From positions 248,001 to 312,000 of the forward strand of contig NZ_BSOW01000001.1 in NCBI RefSeq assembly GCF_030160715.1: a stretch of DNA of 64,000 bases. The letters run 5' to 3'. Positions 18,133-26,947 of this stretch are shown piece after piece (position 1 is the stretch's first letter; each line of letters starts with the position of its first letter). Source of the stretch: Bradyrhizobium iriomotense (lineage in GTDB: Bacteria > Pseudomonadota > Alphaproteobacteria > Rhizobiales > Xanthobacteraceae). A program made the translations under genes and the position numbers. The notes under the pieces were generated by a model. The model made no database searches. It was not told the origin of the DNA and was given only the letters and a program-made list of their open reading frames with translations.

Positions 18133-18855
18133 TCAGTGATCTCCGAAGCCGAAATAGGCGTGCTTCAGGCGATCGTCTTTGACCATCTCAGTGGCTGCCC
18201 CTTCCAGAACGATGCGACCGCCGCGGATCAGGACCATCCGTCCACCGGTCATCATGGCGCGCGTCGAGCTTTGCTCGACGATCAGGAGCGTGAGCTTGCG
18301 CTGTGTCCGCAGTCGCACCAGGATCTCGTAAACCTGGTCGATGATCTTGGGCGCGAGGCCGAGCGACGGCTCGTCGATCGCCATGATGCGCGGCGCGGCC
18401 ATCAGGGCGCGGCCGATCACCAGCATCTGCTGCTGGCCGCCGGAGAGCATGCCAGCCGGAGTGTGGCGGCGCTCGGCCAGCATCGGAAATTCCTCGTAGA
18501 TGGACTCGAGATCATCCGCGATCTTCTTGCGGTCGATCCGCATGCCGGTACCGACCTTCAGATTCTCCTCGATCGTCAGCCCGCCGAAGACGTTGCGTCC
18601 CTCGGGCACCAACGAAAATCCGCGCCGCGCGATGTCTTCGGGCGAGTTGCCCGTAACCTTGGCGCCGTCGATCATGATGGAGCCCGAGCCCACCAGCACG
18701 ACGCCCGCAATGGCATTGAGCAGGGTTGACTTGCCGGCACCGTTTGGGCCGGTGACAAACAAAACCTCGCCCTCGTCGATCGTCAGTGTGACGCCGCGAA
18801 GGGCCGTCAAGCGTCCATAGCTGACCGTGATATCGTCGACGGAGAGCAGTGTCAT
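18133..18855 (-). CDS. livF: Branched-chain-type ABC transporter ATPase, LivF family
   Basis: ATPase of 240 residues. Walker A GPNGAGKST (residues ~36-44), signature LSGGQQQML, Walker B IMAIDEPSLGLAP and the LLIVEQSS switch region are all intact. The LivF-type insertion with VPEGRNVFGGLTIEENL is present. The start ATG overlaps the livG stop by four bases. With LivG it forms the cytoplasmic motor of the importer. Confidence 0.95.
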   Translation of the reverse strand: MTLLSVDDITVSYGRLTALRGVTLTIDEGEVLFVTGPNGAGKSTLLNAIAGVVLVGSGSIMIDGAKVTGNSPEDIARRGFSLVPEGRNVFGGLTIEENLKVGTGMRIDRKKIADDLESIYEEFPMLAERRHTPAGMLSGGQQQMLVIGRALMAAPRIMAIDEPSLGLAPKIIDQVYEILVRLRTQRKLTLLIVEQSSTRAMMTGGRMVLIRGGRIVLEGAATEMVKDDRLKHAYFGFGDH

Positions 18856-19628
18856 GATGCGACCGCCTCTTCGACCGCAATCGGCGGGATCAACTCGTCG
18901 CGTTGCGTGCCCATATAGGCGTGCCTCACCGCGTCGCTGTCGCGGATCTCTGCGGGTGTGCCGACTTCGATGATCTCGCCGGAGTCGAGGACGAAGATGC
19001 GCTCGCAGAGCCTGAGAACGAGGCCGATATTGTGCTCGATGAGAAGCACGCCGACATTGAGCTCACCCGCGATGCGCCGGATGATCGCGGCGAGATCGTG
19101 GCTTTCATGTTCGGACATGCCCGCCGCCGGCTCGTCGAGCAGCAGATAGCGCGGCGTGCACATGATGGCGCGGCCGATCGCGACACGACGCTCGTCGGTA
19201 TAGGGCAGGGCACCCGCGATGGTGTTGGCCAGGTGTGAAATGCCGAGCCAGGCCATCACGCGCTCGGCCTCCGTGATCGCGTCACGTCGGGTCTGGCCGA
19301 GACCGACGCCGGTCACCTCCAGGTTGTCCATCACCGGGAGGTCGCGGAAAAGTCGGCCCGACTGGAAGGTCCGCGCCAAACCTTTGCGTCGCAGCTTGTG
19401 CGCCGCAATGCCGCTGAGCGGCTCGCCTTCCAGCTCGACGGCACCGGTGCCGACCGGCTGGAAGCCTGTCAGCACATTAATTAGGGTGGTCTTGCCGGCG
19501 CCATTGGGGCCAATCAGTCCGGTGATGCGTCCCCGCGGTACGGCCAGCGTGACGCCGGACAACGCTTTCAAGCCTTCGAATTGGACGCTGATATCGCGAG
19601 CGACCAACTCCAAGCCACCGGACATCAT
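18852..19628 (-). CDS. livG: Branched-chain-type ABC transporter ATPase, LivG family
   Basis: ATPase of 258 residues and first gene of the ten-gene operon that ends with pxpC. Walker A GPNGAGKTT, the LivG-type RTFQSGRLFRDLPVMDNLEV segment, Walker B YLLLDEPAAGMSEHE and the LLIEHNIGLVLRLCERIFVLDSGE switch/C-terminal region are clear. The usual LSYGEQR signature reads LPYTDERRVAIGRAI, a little degenerate. The 98-bp gap to the divergent LysR gene contains a long symmetrical dyad and should hold the operon promoter. Confidence 0.94.
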   Translation of the reverse strand: MMSGGLELVARDISVQFEGLKALSGVTLAVPRGRITGLIGPNGAGKTTLINVLTGFQPVGTGAVELEGEPLSGIAAHKLRRKGLARTFQSGRLFRDLPVMDNLEVTGVGLGQTRRDAITEAERVMAWLGISHLANTIAGALPYTDERRVAIGRAIMCTPRYLLLDEPAAGMSEHESHDLAAIIRRIAGELNVGVLLIEHNIGLVLRLCERIFVLDSGEIIEVGTPAEIRDSDAVRHAYMGTQRDELIPPIAVEEAVAS

Positions 19629-19688
19629 CTCAGCGCCTTCTTACCCGGGAACCAATGGATTGATTTTTCCGTCCCACCGGGTGATTGT

Positions 19689-19725
19689 AAAATTCGAAAT
19701 ATCGTTCGCTGATATCGGAAATTTT
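19689..19725. promoter_or_regulatory. 37-bp symmetrical dyad in the livG / LysR divergent promoter
   Basis: Nested inverted repeats lie on one axis: AAAATT, 4 bases, ATATC, 7 bases, GATAT, 4 bases, AATTTT. The dyad ends one base before the LysR start codon and lies 60 bp upstream of livG. AT-rich nested dyads with an ATA-N11-TAT core between a LysR gene and a divergent operon are typical LysR operators, so this is likely the site for autoregulation and operon control by the 19727-20647 protein. Confidence 0.6.
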
Positions 19726-19726
19726 G

Positions 19727-20647
19727 ATGTCTCTGACGTTCCGTCAGGTTCGGCATTTCATCGCCACGGCCGAAACCGGACGCGTTTCGGCGGCCGCAGC
19801 CGCTCTCAACGTGACGCAGTCGGCGGTTACGGCCTCGATCAAGGCGCTGGAAGCCGAGCTGGGCCGGAAGCTGTTCGACCGCCACTCGAACGGCGTGACG
19901 CTGACCTTCGACGGACAGGAGTTTTTGCAACGCGCCCGCGCGATCGAGGCGAGCGTGTCAGATGCGATGCGCGGCCCCCATCGCTGGGGAACGCAGGTCG
20001 ACGGCACAGTCGACGTGGCCGTCAGCTATACTGTCGCCGGATATTTCTTGCCGCCGCTGTTGTCCCGCTTCTGGCGTTCCTTTCCAGGTATAACGGTACG
20101 CCTGCACGAATTTCAGCGCGATGCGATCGAGCAAAGTCTGATCAGCGGCAGCGTCGATGCGGCGGTCATGCTCGTCTCGAATCTGCATGACCGGCACTCC
20201 ATTCGTTCGCGGCTGTTGCTGCGTTCGCCGCGTCGCTTGTGGACTTGTGCCAATCACCCGCTCCTTCGGAAAGATAGCATCAAGCTGGCAGATCTGGCGA
20301 GCGAACCCTATCTGATGTTGACCGTCGACGAAGCCGAACGTTCGGCAATGCGCTACTGGCAGCATACGACGCACGTTCCGAACGTTATCTTCCGTACCCT
20401 GTCAGTCGAAGCCGTTCGCAGCATGGTCGCGACCGGCATGGGAATCACCATCCTTTCGGACATGGTCTATCGTCCGTGGTCGCTCGAGGGACATCGTATC
20501 GATCTCAAGACGCTCGATGACGATGTCCACACCATGGATGTCGGACTTGCCTGGAAGAGCAAGGCAAAGCTTTCTGAGGCGGCTCGCGCGTTCTGCGAGT
20601 TCGTCGCTCATTCCTATCCCGGATCTGAGCCAGTCCAATTCGATTAG
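19727..20647 (+). CDS. LysR-family transcriptional regulator (paralogue of 9368-10333)
   Basis: LysR regulator of 306 residues, divergent from the livG-pxpC operon. The winged helix is MSLTFRQVRHFIATAETGRVSAAAAALNVTQSAVTASIKALEAELG. The effector domain contains VSYTVAGYFLPPLLSRFWRSFPGITVRLHEF. It is highly similar throughout to the LysR at the other end of the operon. The ATG at 19727 is chosen over a TTG immediately before it. The dyad touching the start codon suggests negative autoregulation. Confidence 0.94.
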   Translation: MSLTFRQVRHFIATAETGRVSAAAAALNVTQSAVTASIKALEAELGRKLFDRHSNGVTLTFDGQEFLQRARAIEASVSDAMRGPHRWGTQVDGTVDVAVSYTVAGYFLPPLLSRFWRSFPGITVRLHEFQRDAIEQSLISGSVDAAVMLVSNLHDRHSIRSRLLLRSPRRLWTCANHPLLRKDSIKLADLASEPYLMLTVDEAERSAMRYWQHTTHVPNVIFRTLSVEAVRSMVATGMGITILSDMVYRPWSLEGHRIDLKTLDDDVHTMDVGLAWKSKAKLSEAARAFCEFVAHSYPGSEPVQFD

Positions 20648-20663
20648 CGACCCACTTGGCCCT

Positions 20664-20681
20664 GCGTCTCGCATGAGACGC
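20664..20681. terminator. Hairpin between convergent LysR and aminotransferase genes
   Basis: A perfect 7-bp stem GCGTCTC-gcat-GAGACGC lies in the 45-bp gap between the two convergent stop codons. It could end transcription from both sides, although no T-run follows. Confidence 0.45.
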
Positions 20682-20692
20682 GCTGCCGCCTG

Positions 20693-21931
20693 TCAGATCA
20701 ATTTCGCTAAGCCGCCTTTGAGTTTCGCGGTGGCGCGTGCCATGCGTTCAAGCCCCTCTCTCAGGGTTTCCAGAGAGGTTGCGATTGACAGCCTGAAGTA
20801 AGGGGAGAGGCCGTAAGCCGCGCCAGCCACCATGGCAACACCGGCGGTTTCGAGAAAGTAGAGGACTACGTCGTTGTCGTTCTCGAGCCGCTTGCCGTCC
20901 TCCGTGGTCCTGCCGATCAGGCCGGCGCAATTCACGAACAGGTAGAAAGCGCCATCGGGTGCCTGGCAGCTCAGACCGGGGATTGCGTTCAGGAGTGGCA
21001 CGATAGCGTCGCGCCGTTGCTTGTAGATGGCGACGCTTTCAGCGATGAAGGACTGATCGCCGTTGAGCGCAGCGGTTGCCGCCGCCTGACTTACCGCGCA
21101 GCAGGTTCCTGCGGATTGCGACAGCAAGGTATCAAGCGCGCCGATCAGGGCCCGCGGGCCGGCAACCCAGCCGATGCGCCAGCCGGTCATGGCATAGGTC
21201 TTGGAGACGCCATTGATGGCGAGGGTACGATCGCGCAGCTCCGGGGCGGCATTAAGGAGATGTGGAGTGAGCTTGTTGTCGAAACGAATGTGCTCATAGA
21301 TGTCATCAGTCATGACCATCACATGCGGATGCTTGACGAGCACGTCCGCGAGCGCTCGGTATTCGGCGGCGGTATAGCTGGCGCCGGTCGGATTGCTCGG
21401 CGAGTTGACCAGCAGCCAGCGCGTTTTTGGCGTGATGGCAGCTTCCAGCTGTTCAGGCGACAGCTTGAAACCATGATTCTCGCCGCAAGGGACCGTTACC
21501 GGCGTGCCGTCACAAGCCAACACCATATCCGGGTAGGACACCCAGTAAGGCGCCGGAATGATGACCTCGTCACCGTCATCGACGGTCGCTGCGAGCGCGC
21601 TGTAGATCGCGCTCTTGGCGCCATTGGTCACGATGATCTCGTCGACGCCGTAGCTCAGCCCGTTTTCGCGCTTGAGCTTGGCTGCGATCGCCTCCCGCAA
21701 TTCCTGCGTTCCCCGCATCGAGGTGTAGCGGGTTGCCCCATGGTCCATCGCGTGTGCGGCCGCCTTGCGGATATGGGCCGGCGTGTCGAAATCTGGCTCG
21801 CCGACCACCAGGCTCACGATCTGCTTGCCCTGTCGCCGCAGCTCATTGGCCCGATCGGCAGCGACCGTGCTGGGTGACGGCTTGATGCGCCTGATGCGCC
21901 CTGCGAGGTTGTAGGAGTTCACGGCAGGCAT
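20693..21931 (-). CDS. Class I/II PLP-dependent aminotransferase (aspartate aminotransferase-like)
   Basis: Cytoplasmic aminotransferase of 412 residues, fold type I. Seen are GEPDFDTPAHIRKAA, TRYTSMRGTQELREAIA, the substrate-binding NSPSNPTGA, and the PLP-lysine region NGVSKTYAMTGWRIGW. This layout matches the alphaproteobacterial aspartate aminotransferase (AspC/AatA, class I gamma) group of ~400 residues. It is divergent from the Nac-like LysR gene and shares a promoter region with it that holds an ATAAG-N5-CTTAT site. It may deaminate an amino acid released by the neighbouring lactam or amide pathway, such as glutamate or aspartate; the substrate is inferred. Confidence 0.92.
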   Translation of the reverse strand: MPAVNSYNLAGRIRRIKPSPSTVAADRANELRRQGKQIVSLVVGEPDFDTPAHIRKAAAHAMDHGATRYTSMRGTQELREAIAAKLKRENGLSYGVDEIIVTNGAKSAIYSALAATVDDGDEVIIPAPYWVSYPDMVLACDGTPVTVPCGENHGFKLSPEQLEAAITPKTRWLLVNSPSNPTGASYTAAEYRALADVLVKHPHVMVMTDDIYEHIRFDNKLTPHLLNAAPELRDRTLAINGVSKTYAMTGWRIGWVAGPRALIGALDTLLSQSAGTCCAVSQAAATAALNGDQSFIAESVAIYKQRRDAIVPLLNAIPGLSCQAPDGAFYLFVNCAGLIGRTTEDGKRLENDNDVVLYFLETAGVAMVAGAAYGLSPYFRLSIATSLETLREGLERMARATAKLKGGLAKLI

Positions 21932-22008
21932 CCCTTGATGTCGAGGCTGAAGTCGAAAGGTCTAGTCCTCTGCGGACGCCATGGCCAAGATAACTTCGAT
22001 CTCCCACG

Positions 22009-22023
22009 ATAAGAACCTCTTAT
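22009..22023. promoter_or_regulatory. ATAAG-N5-CTTAT operator, copy 1
   Basis: ATAAGAACCTCTTAT, between the divergent aminotransferase (start 21931) and Nac-like LysR (start 22085) genes. It fits the ATA-N9-TAT consensus of Nac-type LysR regulators. Two further copies precede the operons at 23128 and 27826. Confidence 0.65.
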
Positions 22024-22084
22024 AGCCGGCGCAGAAATCGACTAGACTCCGGTGTGCGATGGTCGACGGGACAGGAGGGACGAC

Positions 22085-22981
22085 GTGAACTTGAGGCGCC
22101 TGCAATATTTCGTGAAGATTGTCGATATCGGCAGTCTGACGCAGGCCGCGGACATCCTTCACGTGGCGCAGCCCGCGCTCAGCCAGCAACTGGCGACGTT
22201 GGAAGGCGAGGTACGCCAGCAGCTGTTGTTGCGTACCAAACGTGGTGTGGTGCCAACCGAAGCCGGAAAGATTCTCTACCGGCATGCGCAGCTCATCTTG
22301 CGACAATGGGACCAGGCTAACGCCGATATGAAGGCGGCGGGGCAGGGCCTATCCGGCGCTGTGTCAGTCGGGCTCGCGCCGGGAACGGCTGCGGCGCGTC
22401 TGTCGCTGCCGCTTCTACGCACTGCGCGGGCGCGTCACCCCGGCATCCTGCTCTATCTCAACGAGACTTATGGCAGCACCCTGTCAGAGCTCGTGATGAA
22501 TGGGCGGATGGATATTGCAGTGCTCTATGGCGGCCAGACCACCGTGCACGGATTGACGTTCCTTCCCCTGTTCAAGGAGCAACTGTATTTGGTGGGCCCG
22601 GACAGCATGGTCGCCTCTCCCAGCGAGGTGCCGTTACACACCATCGCCGATCTGGATCTCTACCTCCCGCGGCCCTACAACGTCGTGCGAAGAATGGTGA
22701 ACGAGGCATTCTCCGGACTCGGGATGACGCCTCGCGTGGCGGCGGAAATCGAGTCGGCCGGAACGTTGTCGGACGTGATCGCCAGTGGTCTCGGCGCGAC
22801 GATCCTGCCGGAATCCATGGCGCGTGAGGTCGCCCGTTCCTCCAACGCCTGGCTGTCTCGCATCATCGAGCCAACCATCGAGGCGCCTTTGGCGCTCTGC
22901 CAGTCGGATCATTTGCCGCTGTCGGAGCCCGCATCGGCAATCAAGGAAATCTTGCTGGAGCTCGTCGCGAGTCTGTCGTGA
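22085..22981 (+). CDS. LysR-family transcriptional regulator, Nac-like
   Basis: LysR regulator of 298 residues. GTG at 22085 is chosen because GGAGGG lies six bases upstream and because MNLRRLQYF is the standard N-terminus of the Nac (nitrogen assimilation control) group. The winged helix reads VKIVDIGSLTQAADILHVAQPALSQQLATLEGEV, then LLLRTKRGVVPTEAGKILYRHA. The effector domain has GTAAARLSLPLLRTARARHPGILLYLNETYGSTLSELV. Three ATAAG-N5-CTTAT sites that fit the Nac-type ATA-N9-TAT rule occur in its own promoter and before the next two operons, so it is the probable regulator of this region. Confidence 0.94.
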   Translation: MNLRRLQYFVKIVDIGSLTQAADILHVAQPALSQQLATLEGEVRQQLLLRTKRGVVPTEAGKILYRHAQLILRQWDQANADMKAAGQGLSGAVSVGLAPGTAAARLSLPLLRTARARHPGILLYLNETYGSTLSELVMNGRMDIAVLYGGQTTVHGLTFLPLFKEQLYLVGPDSMVASPSEVPLHTIADLDLYLPRPYNVVRRMVNEAFSGLGMTPRVAAEIESAGTLSDVIASGLGATILPESMAREVARSSNAWLSRIIEPTIEAPLALCQSDHLPLSEPASAIKEILLELVASLS

Positions 22982-23021
22982 TGCAAACCGCTCGCGTGGC
23001 ACGGATGCGAAGCGCCGGGAC

Positions 23022-23036
23022 ATAAGCACCCCTTAT
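23022..23036. promoter_or_regulatory. ATAAG-N5-CTTAT operator, copy 2
   Basis: ATAAGCACCCCTTAT, about 92 bp before the biotin carrier gene at 23128. It is followed after 13 bases by TTCCGTCTTGG, which is matched at the same distance (ATCCGTCTTAG) after copy 3. Confidence 0.65.
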
Positions 23037-23127
23037 CGGGTCAAATATATTCCGTCTTGGTGTGCGTCGGCATCCCACGCTAACCTTTGCTCATGTTTGA
23101 TGCTCGTTTCTCGATCGGTGGGCGCTG

Positions 23128-23547
23128 ATGGACCTGGCGCAGATCAAGGCGTTCATTGACGCGATGGCGTCGTCCGATCTTGCCGAACTCGAGGCGAGCA
23201 AGGACGGTTGGACGCTTCGATTGGTACGTCATGAGGGGCGAAGCCAACCCGCGTCCCGGGTTGCGGACCGATCGCCGTCTCGTCCGAACACGCCGACTGA
23301 AACGCTCCCGGCGGCGCCCGAAATATGCGCGCCGCTTTCCGGCATCGTCTATCTGCGCGCCGGACCGGATCTACCACCCTATGTCGAGGTCGGTCAGGCG
23401 ATCACGGCCGGCATGGCGGTCTGCGTCATTGAAGCGATGAAAACGTTCATCGAGGTCCGCGCCGAACGGGACGGGGTCGTCGAAGCGATCCTCGTCAGTC
23501 CTGGAACCCTCGTCGAGGCAGGTCAGCCGCTGATGCGCACCGTCTGA
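23128..23547 (+). CDS. accB: Biotin carboxyl carrier protein (AccB-like)
   Basis: Carrier protein of 139 residues with an N-terminal helical segment ([29 protein letters not shown]), a proline-rich linker and a C-terminal biotinyl domain with the attachment motif [11 protein letters not shown] (lysine near residue 104). The AccB-like N-terminal region is missing in the 80-residue carrier of the first operon. First gene of the second carboxylase/PxpABC operon; accC starts 8 bp after its stop. Confidence 0.93.
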   Translation: MDLAQIKAFIDAMASSDLAELEASKDGWTLRLVRHEGRSQPASRVADRSPSRPNTPTETLPAAPEICAPLSGIVYLRAGPDLPPYVEVGQAITAGMAVCVIEAMKTFIEVRAERDGVVEAILVSPGTLVEAGQPLMRTV

Positions 23548-23555
23548 AGGCACCC

Positions 23556-24911
23556 ATGTTCGAGTCCGTTCTGATTGCAAACCGCGGTGAGATTGCGCTT
23601 CGCATCCAGCGGGCCTGTCGGAGCCTCGGCCTGCGCACCATCGTCGTCTATTCCGAGGCCGATCGCGATGCGCCCTATGTCGGACGCGCAGATGTCGCAG
23701 TCTGCATCGGTCCGGCCGCCGCGACACATAGCTATCTTGATCAGGCCGCCATCTTGCTTGCGGCCAAGGCGACGGGTGCTGAAGCCATTCACCCCGGGTA
23801 TGGATTTCTGTCCGAGAACGCCTTGTTTGCCGAGCGCGTCAGCGAGGCCGGCCTGACCTTCATCGGTCCTTCCGCCGCCTGCATTCGGACCATGGGCGAC
23901 AAGGTCGCCGCCAAGAAGGCGATGCGCGCGGCGGGCGTACCCTGCGTTCCCGGCCCCGACGCGGCCTTGCCGGATGATCCAGAGGCCGTTCGCCGCCTGG
24001 CTCGGGAGATCGGCTATCCCGTCATCGTCAAGGCCGCTGGCGGAGGTGGCGGGCGCGGGATGCGGATCGTTACAGAGGAAGCCGCGCTGCTCGATGCGCT
24101 CGCCGTCACCCGCGAGGAAGCGAAACGCGCGTTCGACAACGGCGAAGTCTACATTGAAAAATTCCTGACCCATCCCCGGCATGTCGAAATCCAGGTGCTC
24201 GCCGATGGGCACGGTCAGGCGCTTTGGCTCGGCAGCCGTGACTGCTCGCTCCAGCGCCGCCACCAGAAGGTCATCGAAGAGGCGCCCGCGCTGGGAATTG
24301 CAGATGAGCTCATTGCCGAGATCGGCGAACGCTGCGCGCGGGCCTGCCAGCAGATCGAGTACCAGGGGCTCGGTACCTTCGAATTCCTGTTCGAGGACGG
24401 CGCCTTCTACTTCATCGAAATGAACACGCGGCTGCAGGTCGAGCATCCCGTCACCGAGATGACGGCCGGGATCGACATCGTCCAGCAGCAGCTCCGCGTC
24501 GCGCGTGGAGAACGACTGGCGTTGACGCAAGCGGATATTCGGTGCCGCGGACATGCATTCGAGTGCCGGATCAATGCCGAGAACCCGGATAACTTCGCGC
24601 CGTCACCGGGCCGCATCACCGGCTGGGAGCTGCCGGGCGGCTACGGCGTGCGCGTCGACAGCCACGCCGGTGCCGGCTACACGGTCTCACCGCACTACGA
24701 TTCCATGATCGCAAAGCTGATCGTCCATGGCGATGATCGTGCCGATGCGCTGGCGCGCCTGCGGCTCGCGCTCGATGAAATAAGCGTGTCGGGGATCTCC
24801 ACCAATTTGCCGCTCCATCGCCGCATCGCCTCGGACCCGGCATTCAGCTCCGGGGCGCTCGACATTCACTATCTCGAACGGCGCCTGCGCGAGGGAGCAC
24901 CTCGCGCATGA
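23556..24911 (+). CDS. accC: Biotin carboxylase subunit (AccC-like), second copy
   Basis: ATP-grasp biotin carboxylase of 451 residues. [32 protein letters not shown], the ATP loop [54 protein letters not shown] and the active-site [22 protein letters not shown] are intact. Its stop overlaps the pxpB start by four bases (ATGA), so the carboxylase and carboxyltransferase-like subunits are co-translated. As in the first operon no accA/accD partner is present. Confidence 0.95.
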   Translation: MFESVLIANRGEIALRIQRACRSLGLRTIVVYSEADRDAPYVGRADVAVCIGPAAATHSYLDQAAILLAAKATGAEAIHPGYGFLSENALFAERVSEAGLTFIGPSAACIRTMGDKVAAKKAMRAAGVPCVPGPDAALPDDPEAVRRLAREIGYPVIVKAAGGGGGRGMRIVTEEAALLDALAVTREEAKRAFDNGEVYIEKFLTHPRHVEIQVLADGHGQALWLGSRDCSLQRRHQKVIEEAPALGIADELIAEIGERCARACQQIEYQGLGTFEFLFEDGAFYFIEMNTRLQVEHPVTEMTAGIDIVQQQLRVARGERLALTQADIRCRGHAFECRINAENPDNFAPSPGRITGWELPGGYGVRVDSHAGAGYTVSPHYDSMIAKLIVHGDDRADALARLRLALDEISVSGISTNLPLHRRIASDPAFSSGALDIHYLERRLREGAPRA

Positions 24912-25567
24912 GCACCGATGAGCCCCGGATCAGTCTGCTTGGAACGAGCGCCTTGCTGTTCGACACACCCGGTCCGACGGAGCTCGACACGCAGCGACGG
25001 ATCTGGGCGCTGGCCGAGGAGGTCGGGCAATGGCCTGAAATTCGCGAGGCCGTGCCGGGCATGAACAACGTCATGCTCAGCTTCAAGCGGCCGCCCAGCT
25101 CGCTTGGGTCGATCGAAGCGAGGCTATTATCGGCCTGGGCCAGCGCATCTACGCTCAAGCTGGAAGGCCGGCTGATCGAGTTACCGGTAATCTATGGCGG
25201 CGAGGGCGGGCCGCATGTCGCTGACGTTGTCGCACATACGGGATTGAGCCTCGACGACATCGCCGAAATCCATAGCGCGCCGATCTATCAAGTCTACGCG
25301 CTCGGAAGTCATCCCGGCTATTGCTATCTCGGCGGCATGGACCAGCGGATCGCTACGCCGCGCCGCAAGACCCCCACGCTGAGGATTCCGGGAGGCGCCG
25401 TCTCGATCGGTGGCGGTCAGACCGGCGTGTCCGCATCGCCCGGGCCGAGCGGCTGGAATACGATCGGCAGCACCGAGATGCGTTTCTTTGACCCGGCCAG
25501 CGACCCGCCGGCGCTGTTGCGTCCCGGTGACAGCATCCGCTTTCGCATCGCGGCGGTGATCCGATGA
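24908..25567 (+). CDS. pxpB: PxpB/KipI family protein, second copy
   Basis: Protein of 219 residues, the normal size for PxpB/KipI. Canonical motifs are [47 protein letters not shown] and [30 protein letters not shown]. It overlaps accC and pxpC by four bases each. It is closer to the classic 5-oxoprolinase/urea carboxylase AHS1 form than is the copy at 11489-12364. Confidence 0.94.
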   Translation: MSTDEPRISLLGTSALLFDTPGPTELDTQRRIWALAEEVGQWPEIREAVPGMNNVMLSFKRPPSSLGSIEARLLSAWASASTLKLEGRLIELPVIYGGEGGPHVADVVAHTGLSLDDIAEIHSAPIYQVYALGSHPGYCYLGGMDQRIATPRRKTPTLRIPGGAVSIGGGQTGVSASPGPSGWNTIGSTEMRFFDPASDPPALLRPGDSIRFRIAAVIR

Positions 25568-26547
25568 TCGAGGTCATCTCCACCGGCGGACTTGCGACGA
25601 TTCAGGATCTTGGCCGCAGGGGCGCGCTCAAATGGGGCGTCGGTACCTCGGGCGCCATGGACGACCTTGCAGTCGCGGCCGGCAACATCCTGCTCGGCAA
25701 TCCCGACGATGCAGCGGCGATCGAGGTCCAGATTTTTCCGTTTCGGATCCGCTTCCAGGACGACACCACGTTCGCCGTCACAGGAGCTGATTGCGACGGG
25801 ATGCTTGATGATCTGCCAGTCCTGCCATGGTGCGTGCATCGTGCCAGCGCCGGACAGGTGCTTCATCTCGGACTTCCCCGGCGCGACGGCTGGGCTGCGG
25901 GCCGCGCCTATCTTTGCGTTGCCGGCGGCGTCGATGTGCCATCGGTGCTGGGGTCGCGCAGCACGCAGTTGCGTGGCGAATTTGGTGGTCTCGAGGGACG
26001 AGCCCTCCGCGCAGGCGACAAGGTTGCGACCGGACCATTTCACGAGGCGGGTGCACGCGTGGGCTTCAATCCGCCCGCGCTCGCGATGCCGCTGATGGTA
26101 GATGGCCTGCCGGCCGTACGGGTGCTTCGCGCCGCCGAATACGAGGCCTATACGCCGCAGGCTCAGGCAAGTCTGTGGAACGAGCCATGGCGGATTTCCC
26201 CCCAAAGCGATCGCTACGGGTTTCGGCTCGAGGGCACCCCATTGATGCCGAAGGTGCCGCTCGAATTGCGCTCGCACGGGATCGTGCCGGGGGTAATCCA
26301 GGTGCCGCATGGCGGTCAGCCGATCGTGCAGATGCGCGATGCCCAACCGTCCGGCGGCTATCCCAAGATCGGAACCGTTATCGAGGCCGACTTGTGGCGC
26401 CTCGGGCAGACGCCGATTGGCAGCCGCATCCGCTTTGTCGAGGTGACCTGGGATGAGGCTGTCGCGGCCCAGGATGCGAACGACCGCTGGCTTGCCGAAG
26501 CGCGGCGCCTCGTCGGTCTTTTCCGTGCACGACGGGGAGGGCAGTGA
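25564..26547 (+). CDS. pxpC: PxpC/KipA family protein, second copy
   Basis: Protein of 327 residues. STGGLATIQDLGRRGALKWGVGTSGAMDDLAVAAGNILLGNPDDAA at the N-terminus and YLCVAGGVDVPSVLGSRSTQLRGEFGGLEGR in the middle are KipA/AHS2 hallmarks, with VPHGGQPIVQMRDAQPSGGYPKIGTVIEADLWRLGQ at the C-terminus. Relative to the first-operon copy the PLSGGMD motif reads GTSGAMD. It is coupled to pxpB by an ATGA overlap, and its own stop overlaps the next start region. Confidence 0.94.
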   Translation: MIEVISTGGLATIQDLGRRGALKWGVGTSGAMDDLAVAAGNILLGNPDDAAAIEVQIFPFRIRFQDDTTFAVTGADCDGMLDDLPVLPWCVHRASAGQVLHLGLPRRDGWAAGRAYLCVAGGVDVPSVLGSRSTQLRGEFGGLEGRALRAGDKVATGPFHEAGARVGFNPPALAMPLMVDGLPAVRVLRAAEYEAYTPQAQASLWNEPWRISPQSDRYGFRLEGTPLMPKVPLELRSHGIVPGVIQVPHGGQPIVQMRDAQPSGGYPKIGTVIEADLWRLGQTPIGSRIRFVEVTWDEAVAAQDANDRWLAEARRLVGLFRARRGGQ

Positions 26548-26945
26548 TGCCGTTCCAGCATGTTGACGAGCTCTCGTCGTGGCTTGCCGAAGCGGGCATT
26601 GACTACCTCGAACTGAGCGGGCCGGACCGCCAGCTACGGCTCGGGCGCGCCGTCGAGCCAGAGCTTCTGGTGAAGACGACAGACGGCGCGAACGCCGTCA
26701 CCGTGAAGGCGCCGATGGTGGGGACCCTGCTGCACAGCCATCCGATGCGGCGGGTCCCGCTCGCGGCGTGCGGAAGCCTGGTTCGCGCCGGCCAGACGGT
26801 TGCACTGCTGCAAGTTGGCGCGATGCTGGTTCCGATCGACGCCCCCTGTGACGGGATTGTCGTCGAGCTGTTGGCAGAAGAGGGTGTACTGGTCGGGTTT
26901 GGCGCTGCGATCACCCGACTTTCCGACATAGCAACTGAGGCCTGA
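26547..26945 (+). CDS. Biotinyl/lipoyl-domain protein without the biotin-accepting lysine
   Basis: Protein of 132 residues that looks like AccB: an N-terminal stretch (VDELSSWLAEAGIDYLELSGPDRQLRLGR) like that of the carrier at 23128, a linker, then a biotinyl fold with VKAPMVGTLL, AGQTVALLQVGAMLVPIDAPCDGIVVELL. At the hairpin where carriers have EAMKM the sequence is VGAMLVP, so the lysine is replaced by leucine. It cannot be biotinylated in the usual way and may be a structural or regulatory subunit. ATG at 26547 is preferred over the GTG immediately before it. It lies between pxpC and pxpA. Confidence 0.88.
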   Translation: MPFQHVDELSSWLAEAGIDYLELSGPDRQLRLGRAVEPELLVKTTDGANAVTVKAPMVGTLLHSHPMRRVPLAACGSLVRAGQTVALLQVGAMLVPIDAPCDGIVVELLAEEGVLVGFGAAITRLSDIATEA

Positions 26946-26947
26946 CC

